35,219 bases of DNA from a virus. The notes under the pieces were generated by a model that was given only the letters and a program-made list of their open reading frames with translations, did not search any database and was not told where the DNA came from. The translations under genes were made by a program, and so were the position numbers. How positions within the stretch are numbered: the stretch's first letter is position 1; every line of letters begins with the position of its first letter. Shown piece by piece: positions 1 to 7,375 of the stretch. Where the stretch lies: positions 1-35,219 of the IMG/VR virus record IMGVR_UViG_3300043411_001038; one strand, written 5' to 3'.

Positions 1-777
1 ATCCACGTTGAATATAGCAAAATGGTGCCCCTTAACCCCAAGTCTGTTTCCGTTTATACCTTCTCCATATAACTCTCCTTGAACAACAAAGATTTTAGGG
101 CCGTTGGCCAGCACCCATTCTCTCATACGTTCTTCTATAGAAAACCTTTTGGCAATCTTCCAGAAAGTGTTATTTTCACTAAATTTAAGATCTATATTCC
201 TGGAACAAACATGGAACTCTCCGTCAATAATTCCGAATGATGCGCTAGACCCATCCAATTTTTCTGTAGCATACACTTCTGTGGCAGAGAGTGTTTCAAG
301 GGCTTCTTCTGCTATGTTCTGTATGCGTTCAGCATCTGTTTTCCAGATCCATGAAGGACGTAAGCCTCTTGCTTGCCCCGCTAGCTCTGCTGGGAGTGGT
401 GGCTCCCATTTTCTTACCCCCAAAATATCGTCAACGCACGTCCCGACAGGAAGCCCCGCTAGTTCAGGGAACTCTGAGATCGGAATGATAAGACCTTGCG
501 AATACTGTCCTCTCAACCGGATAGTTTTTAGAACGTGGCCCTTAACCCCGGTTGCGTCTGTCCGTATCCCTCTTGGGGCAAGAAAAGCGAAACGTGGGTC
601 TTCGACATCTAACATAGAATCAATTTCGAAGTAAACTACTTTATCTCCTGGGGATACGTTGCCCTTGCCAGAAACAACAGTCCAGCCTCTTATACTGACT
701 GCTTCTACGGCGTCAGCATCGGGAATAGGGCGGACCCCTTTAACCACATCTATTACGGCCAGGTTCCTGTCAGACAT
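1..777 (-). CDS. RNA ligase, DRB0094/Rnl2-like (3' end outside window)
   Basis: This is the N-terminal 259 residues of an ATP-dependent RNA ligase; the reading frame is open at the window edge, so the C-terminus is missing. The nucleotidyltransferase motif I EKLDGSS is visible, with the adenylated lysine at Lys173. It is followed by RNIDLKF and by FVVQGELYGEGI, which fit motifs III/IIIa. The first 100 or so residues form a separate domain (VSGKGNVSPGDKVVYFEID) like the N-terminal OB-type domain of the Deinococcus DRB0094 ligase family. Such enzymes seal nicked RNA, and in phages they often repair tRNA cut by host defence nucleases; that role here is inferred. The ATG at 777 follows a hairpin and a TATAAT box. 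It is the most downstream gene of the minus-strand arm inside the window. Confidence 0.85.
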   Translation of the reverse strand, partial: MSDRNLAVIDVVKGVRPIPDADAVEAVSIRGWTVVSGKGNVSPGDKVVYFEIDSMLDVEDPRFAFLAPRGIRTDATGVKGHVLKTIRLRGQYSQGLIIPISEFPELAGLPVGTCVDDILGVRKWEPPLPAELAGQARGLRPSWIWKTDAERIQNIAEEALETLSATEVYATEKLDGSSASFGIIDGEFHVCSRNIDLKFSENNTFWKIAKRFSIEERMREWVLANGPKIFVVQGELYGEGINGNRLGVKGHHFAIFNVD

Positions 778-784
778 ATAAACT

Positions 785-812
785 TCTCTCTTATAGGGTA
801 AGAGAGATTATA
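785..812 (-). promoter_or_regulatory. Promoter -10 box with overlapping 9-bp inverted repeat
   Basis: On the minus strand a perfect TATAAT (812-807) is followed at once by a perfect 9-bp inverted repeat, TCTCTCTTA with a 5-base spacer (785-807 on the plus strand), and then the RNA ligase ATG at 777. The repeat would sit at or just after the predicted transcription start. It could be an operator or a 5'-end mRNA hairpin. No good -35 box lies at 17 bases; a TTGACA is present but only 7 bases from the -10. Calling this a promoter is inference. Confidence 0.5.
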
Positions 813-821
813 GCTGGCTTG

Positions 822-1208
822 TCAACCGCCCCGCTCGTTTTTGTCTTGGAGGCACCATTTCACTTCCAGAACCCACTGGTCCAGATCTTGCCCATTCCTC
901 TCTACCCATACTGGCATCCCGAGAGATTCTGCGAACTCAACTTCCTTATCAGCCCCCGGAGAGTCGCCCCTTATCCGGTAGAGACCATCGCATCGCTCTA
1001 GCACGCTCTCACCAACACGCATGTAATGTTCGTATGGGCGGTGTTGAATAATTTCAGCTAGCACCGATAGTTGCGGAAGGAAGCAGTCGATCCCAAACCC
1101 GTTAAGTAAACTTTCAACAGACAAAGCTTTCCTAACACATCCCCACGGGTCGTTAGTGATAGGTCCTGCCACATAAACTAGTGGGCGTTCTATATTTCTA
1201 TCAGTCAT
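822..1208 (-). CDS. DUF4406 / nucleoside 2-deoxyribosyltransferase-like protein
   Basis: A 128-residue protein beginning with a beta strand and the YVAGPIT signature (residues 12-18) that is typical of DUF4406 and the nucleoside 2-deoxyribosyltransferase fold. Further signs are the segment VLERCDGLYRI and the segment GADKEVEFAESLGMPVW, which matches the nucleotide-binding C-terminal half where a glutamate acts in true transferases. These enzymes exchange or hydrolyse the base of a deoxynucleoside, so a role in nucleotide salvage or in making a modified nucleotide is possible. The start overlaps the end of the methyltransferase gene by 8 bases, which suggests translational coupling. Fold assignment is fairly firm; the substrate cannot be told from sequence. 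Confidence 0.75.
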   Translation of the reverse strand: MTDRNIERPLVYVAGPITNDPWGCVRKALSVESLLNGFGIDCFLPQLSVLAEIIQHRPYEHYMRVGESVLERCDGLYRIRGDSPGADKEVEFAESLGMPVWVERNGQDLDQWVLEVKWCLQDKNERGG

Positions 1209-1926
1209 AGAGGTTTTGGATTCTTTCTTCAGTTATTCTTGTTGCTTCAGGGTTTACGTCTATTAAAATAAAATCTCTCTGTAACTTGCGTGCTGCGACA
1301 CCTGTTGTTCCGCTCCCAGCAAAAAAGTCAAGAACAAGATCGTTCTCGTTAGAGAAGATTTCTATAACTCTCTCCAGTAATGCTAACGGTTTCTGTGTAG
1401 GGTAGCCGCATCGTTCTTTAGCACTAGTTGAGATGAAAGGTATTTCCCACACGTCTGCCAGCATTTTGCCTTCCGGGTGAAATCCTGGCCTGTCCCCGTA
1501 GTTATGTGGGTATGGTTCACGCATCACGTTAAACGTGTACCCGTCACCTTTCGTATACCATAACAGGTTATCATGTTTTCTTGATAGATGTTTCTTTGAA
1601 GCTCCACCAGAGTTGTATTTCCAGATTATTTCGTTCTGAAGAATACTGTTCGGAAGAGTAAACCCATCAAGATGTTCTTCTATGAAGAACCTGTACAGGT
1701 GTGCTGTTCGCCAATCAACATGGATAATAACGTTACCTCCAGTCTTCAACTTTTCCCAAGCTAAAGATAGGAGATCTAAAACATTCCAAACTGTTTCTTC
1801 CGGGGATAGGCTGTCGTCATATTCACCGAAATTTCTGCCGGTGGCAAACGGTGGATCTATATAGATTAGATCTATCTCCGGGATAGAATCTATGTGGTCT
1901 TTGAGCGTTCCGTTTAATATTGTCAT
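1201..1926 (-). CDS. DNA methyltransferase (N4/N6 amino, beta-class order)
   Basis: A 241-residue site-specific DNA methyltransferase. The catalytic motif IV DPPF (residues 24-27) comes first and the SAM-binding motif I FAGSGTTG (202-209) comes near the end, the order of beta-class amino-methyltransferases. GYPTQKPLALLERVI (motif X region) lies just before motif I. It should methylate adenine N6 or cytosine N4. DPPF rather than DPPY leaves the base undecided. No restriction partner is next to it, so a solitary phage enzyme that protects against host restriction or marks phage DNA is the likely role. The ATG at 1926 is 11 bases after a G-run that lies inside a strong hairpin. Confidence 0.88.
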   Translation of the reverse strand: MTILNGTLKDHIDSIPEIDLIYIDPPFATGRNFGEYDDSLSPEETVWNVLDLLSLAWEKLKTGGNVIIHVDWRTAHLYRFFIEEHLDGFTLPNSILQNEIIWKYNSGGASKKHLSRKHDNLLWYTKGDGYTFNVMREPYPHNYGDRPGFHPEGKMLADVWEIPFISTSAKERCGYPTQKPLALLERVIEIFSNENDLVLDFFAGSGTTGVAARKLQRDFILIDVNPEATRITEERIQNLYD

Positions 1927-1936
1927 AAAAAGTCAA

Positions 1937-1972
1937 GCCCCCCGGTCAGGGTAACTCGGCTGACCGGGGGGC
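1937..1972 (-). terminator. GC-rich 13-bp hairpin between holin and methyltransferase genes
   Basis: A perfect 13-bp inverted repeat (GCCCCCCGGTCAG at 1937-1949 with its complement at 1960-1972) has a 10-base loop. In the minus direction it is followed by TTGACTTTTT and then by the methyltransferase ATG. It could be a rho-independent terminator with a displaced T-run. The only G-rich Shine-Dalgarno-like stretch of the downstream gene lies in its stem, so it could also be a translational control element. Confidence 0.6.
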
Positions 1973-1997
1973 ACCTCTTTCCTGCAAGGAAAAGATT

Positions 1998-2210
1998 TTA
2001 CTTTGATACGTTCGGGAGAGCTACTCCACCTCCCAGAACGGCAGCCACAACACCAATAACCAAGCCAGCGGTCTGATTATCTGTTACCCCGAGAGCGATC
2101 ATGAGTGGGGCTGCTGCTAGCACAATACCGTAAATGTATCGTCTAACACTTGGGGGGATCGGGAAAGTATCTCCACCTTCGAAATCTTCATTGTCGTTAA
2201 AGTCAGTCAT
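1998..2210 (-). CDS. Holin-like small membrane protein
   Basis: A 70-residue protein with an acidic N-terminal stretch, then PPSVRRYIYG leading into a first membrane segment (about residues 25-42) and a second one, TAGLVIGVVAAVLGGGVAL (about 47-65), with a very short tail. Size, two hydrophobic helices and the proline-arginine entry match the r1t-type holins common in actinobacterial phages. Holins collect in the inner membrane and open it at the time of lysis. No endolysin is visible nearby, so the lysis role rests on topology alone. Its ATG overlaps the stop of the upstream gene by 4 bases. Confidence 0.65.
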   Translation of the reverse strand: MTDFNDNEDFEGGDTFPIPPSVRRYIYGIVLAAAPLMIALGVTDNQTAGLVIGVVAAVLGGGVALPNVSK

Positions 2211-2524
2211 TTTACATTTTCCTTCCGGGGAATCCCCCGTTTTGTTCTATTGTTTTCTCTATTGTATAACTGGTACTGGTCTAGTCTCTCATAGAATTTG
2301 TCCCAAGGGACTCGTTCTGGCGGGTACACCGGAGAGTACTTGTATTTATCTTTTTCAAGTAGCCCAAGTTGAACAAACTCGTTGAAGATAACCGAAAGCC
2401 ATTGAAAGCGTATACCTAGTATATCGGCATATTCGCCTTGAGAATACACAAAACAGTTGTTTTCGTCCGTGTTTTCCCAAATGAACTCGTACATCTCTTT
2501 TCGGTCTATTCTCCGGTGACCCAT
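2207..2524 (-). CDS. Small winged-helix-like protein
   Basis: A 105-residue protein starting MGHRRIDRKEMYEF. I chose the ATG at 2524 because AGGAGG lies just before it, overlapping the stop of the ribonucleotide reductase gene; a longer frame starting at 2623 would overlap that gene for no reason. Residues 20-55 (SQGEYADILGIRFQWLSVIF, then FVQLGLLEK) look like a winged helix-turn-helix of the replication-initiator or MarR type. The tail is basic. It may bind DNA, but no partner is evident. It is co-transcribed with RNR and overlaps the holin start by 4 bases. Confidence 0.6.
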   Translation of the reverse strand: MGHRRIDRKEMYEFIWENTDENNCFVYSQGEYADILGIRFQWLSVIFNEFVQLGLLEKDKYKYSPVYPPERVPWDKFYERLDQYQLYNRENNRTKRGIPRKENVK

Positions 2525-2537
2525 CCTGATTAGCCTC

Positions 2538-5500
2538 CTAGAATGAGATTTCGCAACTATCTGTGGTACAGAACTTGTCTTCGACAAACTCTGCAGCGCC
2601 CGTCCCATACAGCCTGCTGGCATCTATCGGCACAATTTTGTCCATCCAAGTTTTAGCGTCATCTTCGGAGATAGGCTCATACGGGGCTTGAGCGTAGGTT
2701 GTCCCAGAGTCGTCAATTGGAAGGAATGACGCTGATTTGAGTTGCCCTTGGAAAGAACTTAATAGTGGTTTGAGTTGGTCTTTCTCGTCGGGACGGAAAG
2801 ATAGGGTACAGGACACGAGGTTGTCTGACCAGTAACGTTGAGCTAATGCTGCTAGTGACGCTTTCTCCCAGATTGAAACTTCTCGTTCTGATCGGATAGG
2901 AATTCCTTCTGTCGGGAAGGAGACCACGACTGTTGAGTTGGGGTCCATCACGTCTGGTTCTGTGTGGTATCCGGCTTCTCGTAGTATGTCTAGTAGCGGG
3001 TCTAGGTGGTTGAATCTGATGCGTCGAATGTAATAGCCGGATGTGGTTGGCCAGTGAACTCCGGGGGTGACGCCAGATATAAGGGCAGTCGATCCGCTAG
3101 GTTTTACAGTACTCATCTTGATGGATTCGCGAACACCGAGCCATTCAGAATATTTCTTATCGACGGCAGATAGGTAACGATACCCTTCGTTAAACCAGTT
3201 TGCCATTGTCTGCCATCCTCTAGTTTCAACAAACTGTGCAAGACCAGTCATAGATATGCCAACTCGATGATTCCGCATGATTACTTCGTTTGTTTCAGGC
3301 CAAGGAGTCTGCAACATACTCACAGCCTTAGTGTACATGTAGGCGTGTTTAATTGTGTGTTTCAAGTCTTCAACATCGTCATGGTTCGTTGGGTAAATTT
3401 CCCCTAAATTGCATTGCTCAGAACTCTCCAATGCAATTTCTCCGCATTGGAAAGCGTATATCCCATGCAATGATTTATCTTCAACCCGTGTAACAATCCC
3501 AACTGTATGATTATTGTCAACAGTAAGATTATAAACGTCCTCTTTATCTACAACTTCCACCGATACAACCCGGTGATTCACTGCTGACGCACACCGCTTC
3601 AGATGGTTGTACCCATAAAATATATGAGGGTTCTCTGTCTTCCCTTTGGCTTGGAATCGAACCGGGACCCCGGAAGCCTTACACTCGGCCTCCCATTCAA
3701 CTTTCAACGGGTCACGGCCTAGCCTCACCTGCAAATCTAAATATATGTTAATTTGGGCGTTACGCGTGTTTACTGACCGTGCTCTAGAAGCGTCTCTGAT
3801 TCCTTTGATACGGTTTGCTGTTGCTGGGTTAAGGTTTCCAGCGCTATCGTACTTATTATTGGTATACAGAATAGCACAACTACGCCCACAGAAAGCCTGT
3901 TCCCTCTTTCCCCAAGCTACCTCGAAAGTAGAGCCACACTCTTCACAACTTTTAACCACAAACATTGAGTCGCCATACCAGACCGTCGCTAGGTCTGTAT
4001 TGGATTCCTGTTCTAAATAATACCTCTTCAGGTAGGAGCGGCGAGAGTTAGAGAGTTTCTCTCGCACCTCGGGTGCTTTCATAGCTTCGCTAGATCGCCT
4101 ATGAATGTAGGCTTTATATTCTGGGTCGTTAAATCTTTCTCTAGCTTTAGCCCCAATTATGTTTTTGGTTTCCTGCGAGTGGGTTTTCCCAAACATTCCA
4201 TTCTTCTCACCAGTATTATCTATAGCGTGGATTTTAGCATGTTCAGCGAACGTGAGAAGCTGAAGGTTATCGGGAGAATTATTGAGAGAATCATAATCCT
4301 TATGGTGAACCACAACCCCACCATTAATCCACCCATTACTCTCATTCTTTGCGTACATTTCCGTCCACTTATCAGGTTCGAAAAATTCTGAAATGAGACG
4401 ATGTTCAAAAATTCGATCTACCCTACTGTCTACGACATTACAATTGACTCTCCAGTAATTCTTCCCACCCCGCTTAATGGGTTCCTTTCTCTTGGTGAAA
4501 GCCGGAAGTCTATCATTTTTAGATAAGTCTTTAGCTGCTTTAACTGTTCCATCAAGGAGAATGAACTCGTGATCTGGGGTTACCTTCACAGAAGATCTGT
4601 CATTAAAGGTTACTTTGATCAAATCTGAATCTTGGCGAGTTAATCTTGGTCGCCTAGCCCACTGAATAGAGACGGCCCCATTTTTAGGGTCAACCGAATA
4701 GACGGGGATATCGTCCCCAGAGGCAGCCAACTCTGCTATTGGCACATATCCTCGCCCATCAGCAACCGCAATAAGCGTATCCCCCGCAAAGCATGGGTTG
4801 GTTCCGGTAGCGCGATAATCCTTATCGTTTCTTGGGTCGGCTAACCTCCCGTACTGCTGCATAAGATCAACCCACAGAAATCCAGGTTCCCCGTTTATAG
4901 CAATCTGATCAACTAATGCAGATAAATCTTCTCCAGCATTAGTTAGCACAGAGTTGTTACTATAATTCCCCCAACCATCGTTTCCCATCCTTTCAAAGTT
5001 TTCTTCCAATTCCCAATTCTTGATATTTATATAATCGGTATCATCTTGATATCCAAAAGAGATTAAAGCACTTCTGCGGCTGCCGCCTGCCTGTGCTGCT
5101 TTACCTGTAAGGTTAGATATATCCACAATATCTCTAGATGATAACTTTTCTCCTTCCCTATTAGAGAGAAGTTCAGTTACTTTTTCGTGCATCCTTCTTA
5201 GTGGTCCCTCGCCTGATGCTACGCCACCAAAAGATTTTAGAGGCGTCCCTTCAGGTCGAATCTTTGAGTAATCAAACTTTATGGACTTACGATTCTTGAA
5301 AAAGAATGATTCGAGCAGAACGCCAAGCGATTCAGCCCACGCTTCACGGGTGTCTTCAATTACATGGGTTACATAGTTTCCTGTGTCCGGTTGATGAAGT
5401 GTGATATTACCTGCACCTCTAGTGTCTATCCCTACTCCAATTCCATTCATTGACATCTCCATAAGTCTAACGAATGGCATTGTGGCTTCATACTTTGAGC

Positions 5501-5918
5501 CTGTATTAATTTTTTCAGTTCCCAAAAAGGAACAATTGATCAGTCTGGCTCCATTGCCTGACTTGGCAATATATTCGGTTCCCATGTGTTGCATTCCGCG
5601 TCCGGGTGGGGTCCACTTGAAGTTAAACATGCGGTCGAAGGCGTCTTCTGCTGATCGTTGAGCCTTCTGGTCGTTCCAATGGGTTTTGCGGGCCTTAGCG
5701 TGGTCCTTGAGAATCGAGTAGTAGCCTTCGACGCAGCGTCGGCAGACTTCCCACCATTGTTCCTTGGTGCCGTCTTCTTTCTTTCGTGAGTATTTGAGGA
5801 CGAACGTGAGTTCGCTCAGACTGTTTCCTCCACCGATGTTGAACCCCCAAGGGACATCCTTGGTTTTGTATGGTTCGATAAAATCGTTGGATAGTGAAAA
5901 TGAAAGAAAGTCGGACAT
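2538..5918 (-). CDS. nrdJ: Adenosylcobalamin-dependent (class II) ribonucleotide reductase containing an intein
   Basis: A precursor of 1126 residues; removal of residues 376-824 leaves a mature enzyme of about 677, close to the monomeric B12-dependent triphosphate reductases. It makes deoxynucleotides for phage DNA synthesis. Key residues are visible: Cys129 (INCSFLG), the thiyl-radical cysteine in TNP|CGEIALESSEQCNL split by the intein, the glutamate two residues on, the second active-site cysteine (CNL), and the C-terminal swinging-arm pair Cys1117/Cys1122 (CTTDSC). The ATG at 5918 follows GGAGG by 8 bases; an in-frame TTG 15 bases earlier is not needed. A lack of splicing would leave the enzyme inactive. 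Its use implies cobalamin in the host. Confidence 0.93.
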   Translation of the reverse strand: MSDFLSFSLSNDFIEPYKTKDVPWGFNIGGGNSLSELTFVLKYSRKKEDGTKEQWWEVCRRCVEGYYSILKDHAKARKTHWNDQKAQRSAEDAFDRMFNFKWTPPGRGMQHMGTEYIAKSGNGARLINCSFLGTEKINTGSKYEATMPFVRLMEMSMNGIGVGIDTRGAGNITLHQPDTGNYVTHVIEDTREAWAESLGVLLESFFFKNRKSIKFDYSKIRPEGTPLKSFGGVASGEGPLRRMHEKVTELLSNREGEKLSSRDIVDISNLTGKAAQAGGSRRSALISFGYQDDTDYINIKNWELEENFERMGNDGWGNYSNNSVLTNAGEDLSALVDQIAINGEPGFLWVDLMQQYGRLADPRNDKDYRATGTNPCFAGDTLIAVADGRGYVPIAELAASGDDIPVYSVDPKNGAVSIQWARRPRLTRQDSDLIKVTFNDRSSVKVTPDHEFILLDGTVKAAKDLSKNDRLPAFTKRKEPIKRGGKNYWRVNCNVVDSRVDRIFEHRLISEFFEPDKWTEMYAKNESNGWINGGVVVHHKDYDSLNNSPDNLQLLTFAEHAKIHAIDNTGEKNGMFGKTHSQETKNIIGAKARERFNDPEYKAYIHRRSSEAMKAPEVREKLSNSRRSYLKRYYLEQESNTDLATVWYGDSMFVVKSCEECGSTFEVAWGKREQAFCGRSCAILYTNNKYDSAGNLNPATANRIKGIRDASRARSVNTRNAQINIYLDLQVRLGRDPLKVEWEAECKASGVPVRFQAKGKTENPHIFYGYNHLKRCASAVNHRVVSVEVVDKEDVYNLTVDNNHTVGIVTRVEDKSLHGIYAFQCGEIALESSEQCNLGEIYPTNHDDVEDLKHTIKHAYMYTKAVSMLQTPWPETNEVIMRNHRVGISMTGLAQFVETRGWQTMANWFNEGYRYLSAVDKKYSEWLGVRESIKMSTVKPSGSTALISGVTPGVHWPTTSGYYIRRIRFNHLDPLLDILREAGYHTEPDVMDPNSTVVVSFPTEGIPIRSEREVSIWEKASLAALAQRYWSDNLVSCTLSFRPDEKDQLKPLLSSFQGQLKSASFLPIDDSGTTYAQAPYEPISEDDAKTWMDKIVPIDASRLYGTGAAEFVEDKFCTTDSCEISF
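3447..4793 (-). mobile_element. RNR intein with HNH endonuclease and NUMOD-type repeats
   Basis: This 449-residue intein starts at Cys376 (CFAGDTLIAVADGRG, block A), has block B (VTPDHEFILLDG), block F (DVYNLTVDNNHTVGIV), and ends GIYAFQ before a +1 cysteine. The last residue is Gln instead of the usual Asn, and the penultimate is Phe rather than His. The insert between the splicing halves carries an HNH endonuclease (VVHHKDYDSLNNSPDNLQLL, about residues 535-555) followed by a NUMOD3-like DNA-binding stretch (KNGMFGKTHSQETKNIIG). The +1 residue is the catalytic thiyl cysteine of the host enzyme. The boundaries come from restoring the conserved NPCGEI motif. Confidence 0.9.
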
Positions 5919-5946
5919 TGTGTAAGCCTCCAAAATGAACTATGGG

Positions 5947-5977
5947 ATGTATTTAACGACCGCTACGAAAAATACAT
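5947..5977 (-). promoter_or_regulatory. 8-bp inverted repeat upstream of the RNR gene
   Basis: A perfect inverted repeat, ATGTATTT (5947-5954) and AAATACAT (5970-5977), with 15 bases between the arms, lies 29 bases before the RNR start on the minus strand. It could be an operator or a leader hairpin. It does not match the NrdR box, and the 116-base gap is too short for a cobalamin riboswitch. Nothing else is evident in the gap. Confidence 0.4.
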
Positions 5978-6034
5978 AGCACTCAACCGGGAAGCTTAAT
6001 CTACCCCATTCAAGCTATCCGGCCAAACAAACGG

Positions 6035-6790
6035 CTAGAGGGATAGCCGGGTTTTCAAAGCCCCCAGAGCAGCAGAACGCATCTGAGACACCCTCGCTTC
6101 AGTCAACCCCAACAACTCGGCAACCTCTGTCAAGGAAAGTTCATAGACGTAGAACAAAGCAAGGATAGAAGAGTCGGATTCATCAAGAGTTCCGATAACC
6201 CTAACAATCCTATCAATCACATGCTCATAATCCAACTCATCAACAGGTGTATTTATATCCTCTATTAATTCTTCTGTTGCTAGAGACGATTCTTCGCCGC
6301 CTACATACGGCCTCTCGTTTATGTCAGAAAAAATTGTAGTAATGTATCTACTTTTTATCCTATCGACAGAACCATCATCCCAGCCCAAAAAGTCGTCAAC
6401 CTCGGAATCTTTAGGCCAAGCCCCTTCCCTCTGAGCCAAAATCTCTATAGCCTTGTCGATATCGCGCCATTTGATCCGCAGAGACCTGGGTGCCCAATCA
6501 GCGGCTCTCAACCCATCAATAATAGCCCCTCTGATACGAAGTGATGCGTAGGTCTCAAACTTATAGCCTACCGAGCGATCGAAGCGTCTGATAGCCTCCA
6601 TCAGTCCGATACTTCCATCTGATACGAGATCGTCTATGTCAACGTGCGCAGGGAGTCCCTTTTTCAGCATTTTGGCAATAGACGCCACGAGCGGATAGTA
6701 CGCCTCGACTAGATCTTGGTATACATGGTCGTTTCCTGAATAGAACTCGTCCCAGAGTTGATCTTTCGTTTTCTGTTTTCTTCTCATCAT
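6035..6790 (-). CDS. RNA polymerase sigma factor, FliA/WhiG-like
   Basis: A complete 251-residue sigma-70 family factor of the FliA/WhiG type. Region 2 is clear (DIDDLVSDGSIGLMEAIRRF, then YASLRIRGAIIDGLR at about 90-104), as is the group signature RAADWAPRSLR. The weakly conserved middle is region 3, and region 4 contains the helix-turn-helix LTEVAELLGLTEARVSQMRS (about 215-235). It should direct host core polymerase to phage promoters. The recurring CGTTAT-N6-TAGG motif ahead of late genes in this window is an obvious candidate target, although it does not resemble the known FliA/WhiG consensus. Two adjacent ATGs (6790 and 6787) are both possible. Confidence 0.9.
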   Translation of the reverse strand: MMRRKQKTKDQLWDEFYSGNDHVYQDLVEAYYPLVASIAKMLKKGLPAHVDIDDLVSDGSIGLMEAIRRFDRSVGYKFETYASLRIRGAIIDGLRAADWAPRSLRIKWRDIDKAIEILAQREGAWPKDSEVDDFLGWDDGSVDRIKSRYITTIFSDINERPYVGGEESSLATEELIEDINTPVDELDYEHVIDRIVRVIGTLDESDSSILALFYVYELSLTEVAELLGLTEARVSQMRSAALGALKTRLSL

Positions 6791-6868
6791 ACGCCTAACT
6801 GATTTATAAGAGATTTAGGCAAAATGATAGTTTATAAATCCAGAACAAATAGACAGAATCTAAGTAAT

Positions 6869-7174
6869 TTAATCTTCGTCCTCGTCGTTGACTATGCAGG
6901 GTTGCAGGATCATTTCATTGTTGTATTCGACGGACACTGGCGGTATCACCATATCTAGGGCGGCTATAGCTTCCTGTAGAAGGGCTTTGGCTGCTAATGG
7001 GGATGTCCCTCCGAGGTTTAGGCGTGGGAATGGTTCGTTGTCCCAATAGGTGAGGGTGATGACGTGAACTCCTAGCGCTTCCTCAAGATCTACCTCTGCT
7101 AGTTCATCTGCATCTAGTTCTTCGTCTAGCTCACTTGGTTCTTCTTCTGGTTCTGAAAATTCGTATTTGCTCAT
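6869..7174 (-). CDS. Acidic protein of unknown function
   Basis: A 101-residue protein starting MSKYEFSEPEEEP. The ATG at 7174 has AAAGGCGG about 7 bases before it. An in-frame ATG at 7258 would add 28 residues but has no ribosome-binding site, so the shorter form is preferred. Residues 6-35 are very acidic (about half Asp/Glu). The rest has strand-like segments (VHVITLTYWDNEPFPRLNLGG) and an amphipathic helix (PLAAKALLQEAIAALDMV), and ends DEDED. No family is recognised. It is the first gene of the minus-strand arm and follows the region carrying a LexA-type palindrome, so damage-linked or repressor-linked control is conceivable. Confidence 0.6.
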   Translation of the reverse strand: MSKYEFSEPEEEPSELDEELDADELAEVDLEEALGVHVITLTYWDNEPFPRLNLGGTSPLAAKALLQEAIAALDMVIPPVSVEYNNEMILQPCIVNDEDED

Positions 7175-7265
7175 AGACAGCACCGCCTTTATATGTTCAA
7201 CGACAAATCTCACCTGATTGGCAAGTTTTTGGGTGAGTGTACCCGTTGATAGAGCCATGGTTGCC

Positions 7266-7375
7266 CGGAACTATCCACTTGAACTGAACAGCGTTCAGAT
7301 TTCGGCGGGAATGTCCATGTCTTCTTTGCCTAGATACCCTCCCGAACGCATGTTCGATCGGGCGGAACTGTCCAC
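7266..7375. repeat. Pair of 13-bp direct repeats flanking the divergent control region
   Basis: CGGAACTATCCAC (7266-7278) and CGGAACTGTCCAC (7363-7375) differ at one base and are 97 bases apart. The second lies just beside the LexA-type palindrome. They resemble paired repressor sites, but no repressor gene that would bind them is identified in the window. Confidence 0.45.
7343..7356. promoter_or_regulatory. LexA-type (SOS) palindrome
   Basis: CGAACGCATGTTCG is a perfect 5-4-5 palindrome matching the Gram-positive/actinobacterial LexA consensus CGAAC-N4-GTTCG, with the preferred A after the right arm. It lies 170 bases upstream of the first minus-strand gene. Binding is inferred from the match alone. 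Confidence 0.6.

Noticed and set aside
782-835. TTGACA and TATAAT at 830-807 as a classical promoter pair on the minus strand
   Set aside because: The two boxes are only 7 bases apart, far from the usual 16-18; only the -10 box is kept as a candidate.
3640-3670. A tRNA T-arm-like stretch (CCCGGTTCGATTCC on the minus strand)
   Set aside because: The flanking five bases do not pair as a T-stem, no acceptor or anticodon arm surrounds it, and it lies in the coding sequence of the RNR intein.
5919-6034. A cobalamin riboswitch in front of the B12-dependent RNR
   Set aside because: The gap is only 116 bases and lacks the conserved cobalamin-riboswitch core; only a short inverted repeat is present.
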